Origin: Neisseria sicca 4320
GTDB lineage: Bacteria; Pseudomonadota; Gammaproteobacteria; Burkholderiales; Neisseriaceae
NCBI RefSeq assembly: GCF_000193735.1
Contig: NZ_AEPF01000010.1
Coordinates: 1 to 64,000, forward strand
Direction of reading: 5' to 3'
Length of the DNA: 64,000 bases
Each line of letters begins with the position of its first letter. Position 1 is the first letter of the stretch. The notes beneath the pieces are model-generated. The model made no database searches, was not told where the DNA came from, and saw nothing but the letters and a program-made list of their open reading frames with translations. The position numbers were made by a program, and so were the translations under genes. Below are positions 34,725 through 43,609 of this stretch, piece after piece.

Positions 34725-35115
34725 TCAGAAATTCAAAGCAACCGCCGATAACGCGGGCAACATCGTAACACTGTTTACTAACGAGCTTAAAAACTGGGTT
34801 AAGAATGGGGATTTAGAAATCACGATCCGACCTTACAAAGCCAAGCGAAGCCATGAGCAGAACAAAAGGCTTTGGGCGATTTATGGGGAATTAGCAGATA
34901 AGGCATGGGTCAACGGCAGGCGGTACAGCGCGGAAACGTGGCACGAGTATTGCAAAGGCGTGTTACTGGGCTTTGATATTAAAGCCATGCCCGACGGCAC
35001 GGAAGTCAAAACGCCGATAAGCACAACCACGCTAAACACGGCGGAAATGACGGACTATCAAAACCGCTTGCAATCGTGGGCGGCTGGGGAATTTGGAATA
35101 ATTTGGGAGTTTTGA
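34717..35115 (+). CDS. ninB: NinB-like recombination protein
   Basis: 132 residues. The block IRPYKAKRSHEQNKRLWAIYGELADKA and WHEYCKGVLLGFDIKAMPDG match NinB (Orf of lambda), which binds SSB-coated single strands and helps recombinase loading. It overlaps the Ref-like gene by eight bases and the next gene by a TGATG junction. Confidence 0.85.
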   Translation: MNSQKFKATADNAGNIVTLFTNELKNWVKNGDLEITIRPYKAKRSHEQNKRLWAIYGELADKAWVNGRRYSAETWHEYCKGVLLGFDIKAMPDGTEVKTPISTTTLNTAEMTDYQNRLQSWAAGEFGIIWEF

Positions 35116-35609
35116 TGTACAAGAACGTGGAACAAGTCTTACGAGATGTTTATAAAATTCAAGGTGTACGGATGGAGCCGCTGAACAACACGGCTTCGGT
35201 CTGTGCTTGGTTCGAAAGCAAGGGTGTGATGGGTGGCGGTGGAGAATTGACGCAAGCCGAGACGCACGCAAACGCCGCGATGATTATCAGCCGCATAGAG
35301 CGCGTGCTTAACCGCTACGAGTTGGCGGCGGTAGAGTGTAAATACAGCAGCGACTTGAGCGGGATTATCGACCTGACGGCGTACATCGAGGAGCAAAACA
35401 ACGGCGTAAATCTTCTGTTATGCGACGCCATTTTGTCAAATCTGTTCACGGAGCAGCCAAAGAAAACCGCCATCATGGATAAATACGACGTGTCGAACGG
35501 TCATGTTTACCGACAGTTTGAGAAAGTGGGAAAGATTTTAGCGGGGATTGAGACATCGGCTTATCTGAAACTCTATGACGAGTTTAAACAATGTGGCATA
35601 ATCTCATAA
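35115..35609 (+). CDS. Candidate late-gene regulator (164 aa)
   Basis: Starts MYKNVEQVLRDVYKIQGVRM and contains a possible helix-turn-helix, IMDKYDVSNGHVYRQFEKVGKIL. No certain family. It is the last gene of the rightward early operon and stands just before the terminase region, where lambdoid phages have the Q antiterminator. A promoter followed at once by a terminator lies 300 bases further on. The late-regulator call is from position. Confidence 0.55.
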   Translation: MYKNVEQVLRDVYKIQGVRMEPLNNTASVCAWFESKGVMGGGGELTQAETHANAAMIISRIERVLNRYELAAVECKYSSDLSGIIDLTAYIEEQNNGVNLLLCDAILSNLFTEQPKKTAIMDKYDVSNGHVYRQFEKVGKILAGIETSAYLKLYDEFKQCGIIS

Positions 35610-35640
35610 CCCACATTACTACACAAAAAAAGGATGAAAA

Positions 35641-35919
35641 ATGAAGAATCTGATTCTTGCTGTTGTTGTCGCTGCTGGCTTGGTAGGTTGCGCCGGTACT
35701 AATTTTAATTGGGATAATGCTCGCCAAGTAAAAGAGGGTATGAGCGAGCAGCAAGTATTATCACTGCTTGGTAAGCCAAACATGACGACATCCACACCAA
35801 ACGGCTTGATTTATGTATGGTCGTTCGCAAATGGATTCACTGGTTCAGCGCGTTCCGTTTCCGTGATTATGAAAGATGGTGTTGTGGTTTCCGCCCCATC
35901 TATTCCTGATAGCTATTAA
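35641..35919 (+). CDS. BamE/SmpA-like lipoprotein
   Basis: 92 residues. A lipoprotein signal (MKNLILAVVVAAGLVGC, lipobox LVGC) and a BamE/SmpA-type domain: NARQVKEGMSEQQVLSLLGKPN, then LIYVWSFANG. BamE belongs to the outer-membrane protein assembly machine. A phage copy is probably a lysogenic-conversion gene that acts at the outer membrane. A good ribosome binding site (AAGGATGAAA) precedes it. Confidence 0.82.
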   Translation: MKNLILAVVVAAGLVGCAGTNFNWDNARQVKEGMSEQQVLSLLGKPNMTTSTPNGLIYVWSFANGFTGSARSVSVIMKDGVVVSAPSIPDSY

Positions 35920-35923
35920 ACGC

Positions 35924-35951
35924 TTGACATAGCGGAGGAAAATGTTAGAAT
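35924..35951 (+). promoter_or_regulatory. Candidate late promoter (PR'-like)
   Basis: TTGACA (35924-35929) and TAGAAT (35946-35951) are 16 bases apart. Transcription would start near 35958 and meet the terminator at 35980-36003 within about 50 bases, the arrangement used by Q-dependent late promoters. Confidence 0.6.
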
Positions 35952-35979
35952 TATGGTATAGTTTGGAAATAGCTATATA

Positions 35980-36004
35980 AACCGCCTTTATTGGGCGGTT
36001 TTTG
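35980..36004 (+). terminator. Terminator just after the candidate late promoter
   Basis: AACCGCC (35980-35986) and GGCGGTT (35994-36000) form the stem, followed by TTT. It could end the lipoprotein transcript and also act as a tR'-like site. Confidence 0.75.
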
Positions 36005-36020
36005 CGTTTTCAGACGACCT

Positions 36021-36353
36021 GAATTTCAGGTTTTCTAGCCGTGCTGTAACTGGCAAAAGGCAAGGGGCGGCGTAGCCGCTAAGGAAGATGACGCGGACGC
36101 TTCCAAATAAACTAGGGGGTCGCGCCCCACTCTCCTTTGTTGACAATCTGTAAAAAACGCGGAGCAAGTGAAACAGTGTTTGCCCGACCTAATGGTCGCC
36201 TGCCATGACAGGCTGTAAAGCGGTTCTTGCATATAGCCCCTGCCGTTATCGGTATGGGGCTATCCCTTTTATGTTGCTGTGTTTACACTCCTTGCCGTCT
36301 AATTCTGATTAACTTCGGAATCAGGCGGCTTTCTTTTTTCTGTGAGGTTCGAT
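36021..36353. other. Noncoding region before the terminase genes (possible packaging site)
   Basis: About 330 bases with no credible ORF. It contains a hairpin ATAGCCCC/GGGGCTAT (36234-36264) and a second, TCTGATT/AATCAG-type hairpin near 36302-36325 followed by a T-run. In many phages the cos or pac site lies here, next to the small terminase gene. Confidence 0.45.
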
Positions 36354-36842
36354 ATGAGCGAGAAAGAAAAACGCCCTATCGGGCGTCCGACGAAATACAA
36401 ACCTGAGTATTCCACACAAGCGCAAAAGTTGTGCTTATTAGGCGCGACAGATGAGGATATGGCAGATTTTTTTAATGTCGAAGTATCGACAATTAATAAC
36501 TGGAAAAACGAATTTCCCGAATTTTTGGAGTCCGTAAAAAGAGGGAAGATGTTGGCGGATGCAAATGTCGCTGACCGATTGTATCAGCGTGCAATGGGCT
36601 ATGAAGCCCCTGACGTAGATATACGGGTAGTTGGTGGAGAAATTATCCAAACCCCGCTGACGAAATACTACCCGCCTGACACACCTGCTGCTATTTTTTG
36701 GCTAAAAAACCGACAACGCGGGAAGTGGAGCGACAAATCGGAGCTTGACGTTAAATCAAGCGACGGCAGCATGACGCCGACGGTACGCTTAGATGCTGAA
36801 GAATATCGCAAGATAGCCAAAGAGGTTTTGGAAAAGGTTTAG
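36354..36842 (+). CDS. Terminase small subunit
   Basis: 162 residues. It has a helix-turn-helix, LCLLGATDEDMADFFNVEVSTINNWKNEFPEFLESVKRGKMLADANVADRLYQRAMGYE, typical of small terminases that recognise phage DNA. A basic N-terminus (SEKEKRPIGRPTKY) precedes it. I chose the ATG at 36354 with GAGG upstream over an in-frame GTG four codons earlier. The large subunit follows after 71 bases. Confidence 0.85.
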   Translation: MSEKEKRPIGRPTKYKPEYSTQAQKLCLLGATDEDMADFFNVEVSTINNWKNEFPEFLESVKRGKMLADANVADRLYQRAMGYEAPDVDIRVVGGEIIQTPLTKYYPPDTPAAIFWLKNRQRGKWSDKSELDVKSSDGSMTPTVRLDAEEYRKIAKEVLEKV

Positions 36843-36913
36843 CATAAAATGCTAATCTTATGAACGGCTAGAATGCCATTTTTAATTAATCTTCCAAAGG
36901 AATTTAAAATAAA

Positions 36914-38335
36914 ATGGCATTAGAGCAATTCAGCAAAGAAGAAATATCGGTCATTCGCGATTTAAGCTCTATCAATCTGTATATGTTCACGCGCTGGATG
37001 TTTCGTGAGCGTCGCGGTTATCAGTGGCTTCAGGCGCGGCACCACGCCCTAATCTGTGATGCGCTTGAACGTGTTTTCAACGGCGAGACAAAACGCCTGA
37101 TTATCAACATTCCGCCGCGCTACTCTAAGACAGAGATAGCGGTTGTGAACTTCATCGCGTGGGCGATGGGGCGTGTGCCTGATTGTGAGTTTATTCATGC
37201 GAGTTATTCGGCGACACTGGCGGTCAATAACTCCGTGCAGATCCGGAACTTGGTACAGCATGAAGAATATCGCGTGATATTCCCGAATGTGGAACTTGAG
37301 AGCGAAAGCAGCAGCCACTGGAAGACGACCGCAGGCGGCGTAATGTATGCGACTGGCGCAGGCGGTACGATTACCGGCTTCGGTGCTGGTAAGCAACGGG
37401 ACGGCTTTGGCGGGTGCATCATTATTGACGATCCGCACAAAGCCGACGAAGCCCGAAGCGAGGTCAGGCGGCAAAACATCATCGACTGGTTTCAAAATAC
37501 GGTCGAATCGCGGAAGAATAGCCCTGAAACGCCAATAATTTTGATTATGCAACGCCTGCACGAGAAAGATTTGGCGGGTTGGCTACTTGACGGCGGCAAC
37601 GGCGAAGAGTGGGAACACCTTTGCTTGCCAGCGATTCAAGAAGACGGCACGGCGTTATGGTCTGAAAAGCACGATATCGAAACACTGCGCCGAATGGAGC
37701 AAGCCGCGCCGTATGTATTTGCTGGGCAGTATTTGCAACGCCCTGCCCCGCCCGATGGCGGTACATTTAAGCCTGATAATCTGCAATTTGTGAAAGCCCT
37801 GCCCGCTGGGAATATCAGATGGGTGCGCGGATGGGACTTGGCGTCCACTGCGAACGACGGCGACTACACAGCAGGCGGCAGGCTTGGTGTTACGGAAGAC
37901 GGGCGGTACATCATCGCCAACGTCGTGCGCGGTCAGTATGGCGCGGATGAGCGGGATAGGATTTTGAAAAACACGGCGCAAAAAGACGGCGTGAAAACGA
38001 AAGTATCTATCCCACAAGACCCCGGTCAGGCTGGTAAATCGCAAACCCTGTATCTAACCCGTCAACTGGCGGGCTTTTCTGTATCTGCTAGTCCTGAATC
38101 GGGCGACAAGGTTACACGCGCCGAACCGTTCGCGGCACAGGTTAACATCGGTAACGTGATGGTATTGGATGACGGCACATGGGATACAGATGCGCTGATT
38201 GCTGAGATGCGGATGTTCCCAAACGGGCAGCACGACGACCAAGTCGACTGTTTAAGCCGCGCCTTTGGCGAGCTACTGGATACCCGAACAGGCATGATTG
38301 ATTACCTGCGTTCGCAGGTCGAGGCAAACAAATGA
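36914..38335 (+). CDS. Terminase large subunit
   Basis: 473 residues. The ATPase half has the variant Walker A IPPRYSKTE (about residue 66) and Walker B CIIIDDPH (about 168). The C-terminal RNase-H-like nuclease starts RGWDLAST (about 305) and ends GQHDDQVDCLSRAF with its catalytic Asp residues. It powers packaging and cuts DNA. AAAGGA precedes the ATG, and the stop overlaps the portal start (ATGA). Confidence 0.94.
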   Translation: MALEQFSKEEISVIRDLSSINLYMFTRWMFRERRGYQWLQARHHALICDALERVFNGETKRLIINIPPRYSKTEIAVVNFIAWAMGRVPDCEFIHASYSATLAVNNSVQIRNLVQHEEYRVIFPNVELESESSSHWKTTAGGVMYATGAGGTITGFGAGKQRDGFGGCIIIDDPHKADEARSEVRRQNIIDWFQNTVESRKNSPETPIILIMQRLHEKDLAGWLLDGGNGEEWEHLCLPAIQEDGTALWSEKHDIETLRRMEQAAPYVFAGQYLQRPAPPDGGTFKPDNLQFVKALPAGNIRWVRGWDLASTANDGDYTAGGRLGVTEDGRYIIANVVRGQYGADERDRILKNTAQKDGVKTKVSIPQDPGQAGKSQTLYLTRQLAGFSVSASPESGDKVTRAEPFAAQVNIGNVMVLDDGTWDTDALIAEMRMFPNGQHDDQVDCLSRAFGELLDTRTGMIDYLRSQVEANK

Positions 38336-40479
38336 GTAAAAAGACACCATTATCACAGGGCTTTATTGCCCGCGTTGCCGCTGGTGTCCGTTACGCCTTT
38401 ACCGGCAACGCGGACGGGTGGTTTGACGCGGGCGAGCCTTTAGCCCCTGTTGCACAACAGGCAGAGGGTCGGCGGTTCGATTATGAGCCGTTTTACAACG
38501 TTGGGCATTCCAAACCGCGCGAACGTGAGGCGATAGGCTTTGCACAATTACGCGCCCTTGCCGATAACTACGACGTGCTGCGTCTGGTCATCGAAAAGCG
38601 CAAAGACCAGATGGAATGCCTGAAATGGACAATCCAAAAGCGCGACGTTGCGTCAACGGCGAACAACGAATCGCAGCGCAAAGACCAAAAGGTCGATGAA
38701 GCGATCGCATTTTTCCAGTCGCCTGATAAAGAGCATACATGGTCGGACTGGCTGCGTATCTTGCTGGAAGACCTGTTTGTTATTGACGCGCCGTGCATCT
38801 ACCCACGAAAAACGCTGGGCGGCGACTTGTACGCCCTTGAAGTAATAGACGGCGCGACGATTAAGCGCGTTTTGGACAACACAGGTCGCCTACCTGCCCC
38901 GCCCGAAACGGCGTATCAGCAAATCCTGCATGGCATGGCGGCGGTCGATTACACGGCTGACGAGTTGGTTTACCGCTCACGCAATAATCGAAGCTACAAG
39001 GTTTACGGGTATTCGCCCGTCGAGCAAATCATCATGACTGTGAATATTGCCCTGAAACGGCAAATTCACGCGCTGGAATACTACACGGCGGGCAGCGTTC
39101 CCGATGCTTTGGTCGGTGTGCCTGAAACATGGTCGGCTGACGACATTCAACGCTTCCAAGAATACTGGGACTTGCTGTTGTCGGGCGAGACAGCGGAACG
39201 GCGCAAGATGCGTTTCGTACCGGGCGAGTTGTCCCGAAACTTTAAAGAGACCAAACAGCCGCCGTTGAAAGACGTTTACGATGAATGGCTAGCCCGCGTC
39301 GTCTGCTTTGCGTTTAGCGTCGAGCCTACACCGTTTGTGGCGCAGGTAAACCGAAGTGTGGCAGAGACTAGCCGCGAACAATCGCTTTCCGACGGCATGA
39401 GCAGCCTGAAGAACTGGGTGAAAGCCCTGATTGATGACGTGCTTGCCCGATATATGGATATGGCGTCGTATGAGTTTGTTTGGCAGGAAGAGGAATCGCT
39501 CAACCCAAAAGAGCAGGCAGAAATTTACGCCATCTACAAAAACGCAGGCATTCTGACCGCTGACGAAATCCGTGCCGAACTGGGTAAAGAACCGTTGCCA
39601 GAGCAGGAGCAGCCTGAGCCAAATCAGCAAGACGACAAACAGCCCAGAGAGCAGCCGAACCAAGAGGCTGAAAAGCTGGGAAAGTCGGAAAGCCCGATGA
39701 GCGAAGACGAAGCCGCTGCGCTTATTGAGGCTTATTTGCTGACGCGTGTGGACGGCTTGGCTGAACAAATCACCGCGCTGATTGCCGGGGCGGCTGTCGA
39801 CTGGCAGGCTGAAGACCTGACCGCCGAAATGAACCGGGTAGCGAAAATCGTTACCGACGGTTTGGATTTTGGCGACTGGGACGGCTTATCCGATGTGGTC
39901 GAGCCGATAATCAGACGCGCGGCGGAAGATGGGGCGGTTGCCGCTTTGTTGCAGGTTATGCCTGACCCCGCTGTCGGTATGGTTACGAACATTCGCAGCC
40001 GTGCCGTCAAATGGGCGCATGACCGCGCCGCCGAAATGGTCGGCATGAAGTGGGTAGGCGGCGAGCTTATCCAAAATCCTGCCGCCGAATGGCAAATCAC
40101 AGAGGGGACGCGCGAAATGATACGCGCCCAAGTGGTCGAAGCCATGCAAAACGGCGACAGCGTGCAGGAGTTGGCGGGTCGTCTGAAAGAATCCCATGCT
40201 TTCAGCAATACCCGCGCCCGAACGATTGCCAGAACCGAAACGGCGATGGCGGACAATATGGGCAACCTGATAGGCTGGGAAGAAACGGGGCTTGTTGCCG
40301 GTAAGCGGTGGATAACCGCCGAAGACGACAAGGTATCAGAAATTTGCAATACCAACGGCAAGATGGGTGTGATTGGTCTGCATGAGCATTTCGCACATGG
40401 CGGCATGACGCCGCCCGCACACCCTAATTGCAGATGCACGGTCGTGCCTGTTTTGGCAGAGGATATGCCGAAAGTTTAG
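38332..40479 (+). CDS. Portal protein fused to MuF/SPP1 gp7-like head morphogenesis domain
   Basis: 715 residues. The first ~430 are a portal of the DUF935/gp29-like kind (LADNYDVLRLVIEKRKDQMECLKWTIQ, YYTAGSVPDALVGVPETWSADDIQRFQEYW). After an acidic Gln/Glu linker the last ~150 residues carry the SPP1 gp7 (Mu gpF) signature: ARTIARTETAMADNMGNLIGWEETG, then HPNCRCTVVPVL. The two proteins are usually separate neighbouring genes; here they form one chain with no stop between. Confidence 0.9.
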   Translation: MSKKTPLSQGFIARVAAGVRYAFTGNADGWFDAGEPLAPVAQQAEGRRFDYEPFYNVGHSKPREREAIGFAQLRALADNYDVLRLVIEKRKDQMECLKWTIQKRDVASTANNESQRKDQKVDEAIAFFQSPDKEHTWSDWLRILLEDLFVIDAPCIYPRKTLGGDLYALEVIDGATIKRVLDNTGRLPAPPETAYQQILHGMAAVDYTADELVYRSRNNRSYKVYGYSPVEQIIMTVNIALKRQIHALEYYTAGSVPDALVGVPETWSADDIQRFQEYWDLLLSGETAERRKMRFVPGELSRNFKETKQPPLKDVYDEWLARVVCFAFSVEPTPFVAQVNRSVAETSREQSLSDGMSSLKNWVKALIDDVLARYMDMASYEFVWQEEESLNPKEQAEIYAIYKNAGILTADEIRAELGKEPLPEQEQPEPNQQDDKQPREQPNQEAEKLGKSESPMSEDEAAALIEAYLLTRVDGLAEQITALIAGAAVDWQAEDLTAEMNRVAKIVTDGLDFGDWDGLSDVVEPIIRRAAEDGAVAALLQVMPDPAVGMVTNIRSRAVKWAHDRAAEMVGMKWVGGELIQNPAAEWQITEGTREMIRAQVVEAMQNGDSVQELAGRLKESHAFSNTRARTIARTETAMADNMGNLIGWEETGLVAGKRWITAEDDKVSEICNTNGKMGVIGLHEHFAHGGMTPPAHPNCRCTVVPVLAEDMPKV

Positions 40480-40547
40480 TTTTTACTGTTGGTAGTGTTG
40501 GGGTTTGCCGCTCTCTTTACGGGGGCGGCTTTTTTTTGGAGTACAGA

Positions 40548-41693
40548 ATGGCAAAGTTATACGCAGAAATCGCCAAGATGGAAGCGCAGGACGACGGTAC
40601 CGTCAAAGTTTGGGGTTATGCCTCAAGCGAAGCGGTCGATTCAGACGGCGAAATCATTGCGGCGGAAGCAATGAAAGCGGCTATTCCCGATTACATGAAG
40701 TTTGGCGCGGTGCGTGAAATGCACGGCTCAAACGCAGCGGGGACAGCTATCGAAATCAACGTCGAAGACGACGGGCGCACGTTCTTCGGGGCGCACATCG
40801 TTGACCCTATTGCGGTTACGAAAGTCAAGACAGGTGTTTACAAAGGCTTTTCAATCGGCGGCAGCGTTACCGCCCGCGACGAGTTGAACAAGTCGCAAAT
40901 CACGGGCTTGAAGCTGACAGAAATCAGCCTTGTTGACCGCCCTGCCAATCCTGACGCGGTGTTTACCTGCTACAAAGCAGATAAGCCCAAAGACGGCGAA
41001 GAGGTAGCGGATAAGGACGACGAGCCAGCCGACAAAACCGATGAAACGCCCGCCGACGATACCGAAAAGGCAGACGGCGACAAGAAAGATGACAAAGAAG
41101 ACGGCAAGAAAGACGAAGCCGAGAAATCGGCAAGCGTTGATTTGTCTGAATCTGAAATCGCCATCTTGAAAGCGGTCTTGGCTAAAGCCGAAAAACCGAA
41201 AGACGAGCCGGTCGCTAAATCGATGTACCAAGTCAAATCACTGGCTGACGTGCTGACGTCGCTGAAATGGCTGATTGAAGACGCAGCCTACGACAACATC
41301 GATGAAACCGTTATCGCGCAAATCAAAGAATCAGCGGGCAGCCTCGCCGAATCGTTGAAAGCGTTGGCGGCAAGCGAAGCCGACAAGCTGGTTGATGGCT
41401 TGGCAGCTAAAGCCGACAAATCAGACGACCTTGCCAAAGCCGAATCAGTGGACGAACTGGCGAAAGCGCAAGACGCGCTGAAAAAATCAAATGACGCACT
41501 TGCCAAAGCGCAGGCGGAAATCGAAAGCCTGAAGAAACAGGCAGCCCCGCCGAAAGGCATCACCAAAGCCATCGGCAAAGCAGAAGATAACGACGAAGAC
41601 CCTCTGAATGGTTTTCAGCCGATTGTGAAGAATGACGGTTCGCTTGATGACGTGGCAACACTCGTCAAGGCAGCACAAACAGGTCGTCTGTAA
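40548..41693 (+). CDS. Prohead protease fused to a scaffold-like C-terminus
   Basis: 381 residues. The first ~135 are an HK97/XkdF-type protease: VKVWGYASSEAVDSDGEIIAAEAM, the His in REMHGSNAAG and the Ser in YKGFSIGGSVTARD, ending LTEISLVDRPANPDAVF. Then comes a long Lys/Asp repeat region and a helical coiled-coil tail, as expected of a scaffold that the protease removes. I chose the ATG at 40548 with TTGGAG upstream. The capsid gene follows. Confidence 0.88.
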   Translation: MAKLYAEIAKMEAQDDGTVKVWGYASSEAVDSDGEIIAAEAMKAAIPDYMKFGAVREMHGSNAAGTAIEINVEDDGRTFFGAHIVDPIAVTKVKTGVYKGFSIGGSVTARDELNKSQITGLKLTEISLVDRPANPDAVFTCYKADKPKDGEEVADKDDEPADKTDETPADDTEKADGDKKDDKEDGKKDEAEKSASVDLSESEIAILKAVLAKAEKPKDEPVAKSMYQVKSLADVLTSLKWLIEDAAYDNIDETVIAQIKESAGSLAESLKALAASEADKLVDGLAAKADKSDDLAKAESVDELAKAQDALKKSNDALAKAQAEIESLKKQAAPPKGITKAIGKAEDNDEDPLNGFQPIVKNDGSLDDVATLVKAAQTGRL

Positions 41694-41694
41694 C

Positions 41695-41717
41695 ACCGCT
41701 TACAGGCGGTTTTTTTA
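41695..41717 (+). terminator. Short hairpin with T-run between protease and capsid genes
   Basis: ACCGC (41695-41699) pairs with GCGGT (41706-41710), followed by seven T residues. The capsid ribosome binding site comes directly after. Confidence 0.6.
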
Positions 41718-41733
41718 TTATCAGGAGCGATAA

Positions 41734-43236
41734 ATGAAGAACGTGAATCTAATCACAAAAGAAACAATTGAGCTGATGAAGTCAGCTCAAGCAGGCGGCG
41801 AGCCGCTGAATAAAGGTTTTACTCAGCCGACCAGCTTTACCACTGGTTTGCAAACCTATGACCTTTCCGCGCCGTCTCAAAAACTCTATCCGGTATTGAC
41901 CCCGTTGCGTAACCGTATCCCTCGCGTGGGCGGTGGTCGCACCATCGGCTCAAACTGGAAAGCCATTACCAACATCAACGTCGGCAATCAACGCGCAGGT
42001 ATCAGCGAAGGTAAACGCGGCGGCGTCATCAACCATGAAATCGTTGAACGAAACGCCCAATTCCGCGCCATCGGCTTGGAAAACCAAGTAACCTTTGAAG
42101 CGGATTACGCGGCACGCGGTTTCGAGGATGTAAAAGCGTTGGCGGTTGCCCAAACTCTGCAAGCGACTATGGTTGCGGAAGAAATGATTTTGCTGGGTGG
42201 TAACACCAGCCTGAAAGCAGGCGTTACCCCTACCCCGACCGCTGTCGCCTCTAACGACACTTTGGGCAAAATCAGTGCCTCTACCCTGTCCATTGTCTGC
42301 GTGGCTTTGGGCTTGCAGGCATACTGGGATGTGGCAGGCGCAAATAACGGCGCAATCGGTCAAAGCCTGAACATCAAGACCGCCCAAGTCCCTGCCAAAA
42401 TCACACGCCAAAACGCTGACGGCACGACTGACACATTCGGCGGCGGCTCTGCCCAAAAATCTGCGGCAGCTTCCGTTTCTGGTGTTGGCACAGGCAAAAA
42501 AGTAACCGCCATGATTCCAGCCGTTCGCGGCGCGGTTGCCTACGCTTGGTACTGGGGTGCGGCTGGCTCTGAAAAACTGGGCGCGATTACCACTTCTGCC
42601 AAAGTGGAAATTTTGGCAGATGCTGAGGGTACTCAAACCGCTGCTTCCCTGCCGTCTGAAGACAATTCGACTTCAGTGCTGGAGTTTGACGGCTTGTTGA
42701 CCCAAATCGCCCTGCCTGATTCAGGCGCGTTCTGGTCGGACAATAAAGGCAACGGCTTGACCTCTGACGGCGCAGGCGGTGTGTATGAATTTGAAGAAGC
42801 GTTCGCGCATTTCTTCTCGAAATACCGCCTGTCCCCCGATACCATCTACGTCAATGCCCGCGATTTGGCTGCGTTGACTAAGCTGATTATCGGCAACGGC
42901 GGTGCGCCGCTGATTAAGCTGAAAGTGGACATTGACAACGCCGCGAACATTCGCGCGGGTGTGGTGGTCGGTTCATACCTTAACAAAATTACAGGCGACG
43001 AACTGAACATCGTGGTTCACCCGAACTTACCAGCCGGTACTTACCTGTTCTACTCGACCCGTCTGCCCGCCTATGTGCAAGGCATCGGTAATCTGCTGCA
43101 AGTACGCACGCGCCAAGAGTATTACCAAATCGAATGGCCGCTGCGTACCCGTATGTATGAGTACGGTGTCTATGCGGACGAAGTGTTGCAAGGTATGTTT
43201 ATGCCTGCGTTTGGTATGATTACCAACGCCGCCTAA
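41734..43236 (+). CDS. Major capsid protein
   Basis: 500 residues. HK97-like features: a helical N-arm, the E-loop region (RIPRVGGGRTIGSNWKAITNINVGNQRAGISEGKRGG), and the P/A domain with QVTFEADYAARGFEDVKALAVAQTLQATMVAEEMILLGGN. A middle part of about 100 residues (near 215-320) rich in Ala, Gly and Thr looks like an inserted surface domain. GGAG precedes the ATG. Longer than the HK97 capsid; position right after the protease supports the call. Confidence 0.88.
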   Translation: MKNVNLITKETIELMKSAQAGGEPLNKGFTQPTSFTTGLQTYDLSAPSQKLYPVLTPLRNRIPRVGGGRTIGSNWKAITNINVGNQRAGISEGKRGGVINHEIVERNAQFRAIGLENQVTFEADYAARGFEDVKALAVAQTLQATMVAEEMILLGGNTSLKAGVTPTPTAVASNDTLGKISASTLSIVCVALGLQAYWDVAGANNGAIGQSLNIKTAQVPAKITRQNADGTTDTFGGGSAQKSAAASVSGVGTGKKVTAMIPAVRGAVAYAWYWGAAGSEKLGAITTSAKVEILADAEGTQTAASLPSEDNSTSVLEFDGLLTQIALPDSGAFWSDNKGNGLTSDGAGGVYEFEEAFAHFFSKYRLSPDTIYVNARDLAALTKLIIGNGGAPLIKLKVDIDNAANIRAGVVVGSYLNKITGDELNIVVHPNLPAGTYLFYSTRLPAYVQGIGNLLQVRTRQEYYQIEWPLRTRMYEYGVYADEVLQGMFMPAFGMITNAA

Positions 43237-43243
43237 CCCTAAC

Positions 43244-43274
43244 AAGGTCGTCTGAATTTTCGGGCGACCTTTTC
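43244..43274 (+). terminator. DUS-containing hairpin after the capsid gene
   Basis: AAGGTCG (43244-43250) pairs with CGACCTT (43265-43271), followed by T residues. The left arm lies in the exact uptake 12-mer at 43245-43256. Confidence 0.65.
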
Positions 43275-43289
43275 TTTTGGAGAATCAAA

Positions 43290-43607
43290 ATGACAGAAAT
43301 GGTTAAATTACAAGCCCCCGAAGGCTTTACCGATGTTTCCTTTGGTAGCCAAAGCTACACAGTGGGTGAAGACCGCATCGTGGAAGTCCCCGCCGAAGCG
43401 GCACAATTTTTGTATCAGTTCGGCTTCGGTAATGTTGCCTCTGAGCCTACTGAAGAGCCTGAAAAAGCCAAGCGCGGACGCAAAGCGAAAACCGAGCAGC
43501 CGGCAGAACAACCAGCCGAACAAGCTGAAACTGTTGAAGCGGTAGAGCCTGCTGAAGCCGAGCAGGTTGAAGCTGAGCAAGCCGCCGAAACTGAACAGGC
43601 TGAATAA
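43290..43607 (+). CDS. Small acidic head-region protein with Glu/Ala/Gln repeats (105 aa)
   Basis: The first ~55 residues (MVKLQAPEGFTDVSFGSQSYTVGEDRIVEVPAEAAQFLYQFGFG) form a small globular domain also seen after capsid genes in related phages. The rest is a basic patch and then EQPAEQPAEQ-type repeats of low complexity. GGAG precedes the start. It may be a head decoration or completion factor; not certain. Confidence 0.6.
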   Translation: MTEMVKLQAPEGFTDVSFGSQSYTVGEDRIVEVPAEAAQFLYQFGFGNVASEPTEEPEKAKRGRKAKTEQPAEQPAEQAETVEAVEPAEAEQVEAEQAAETEQAE

Positions 43608-43609
43608 CG

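Noticed and set aside
36035..36232. 65-codon minus-strand ORF before terminase
   Set aside because: No ribosome binding site, Cys/Ser/Ala-rich, opposite to late transcription. Treated as noncoding.
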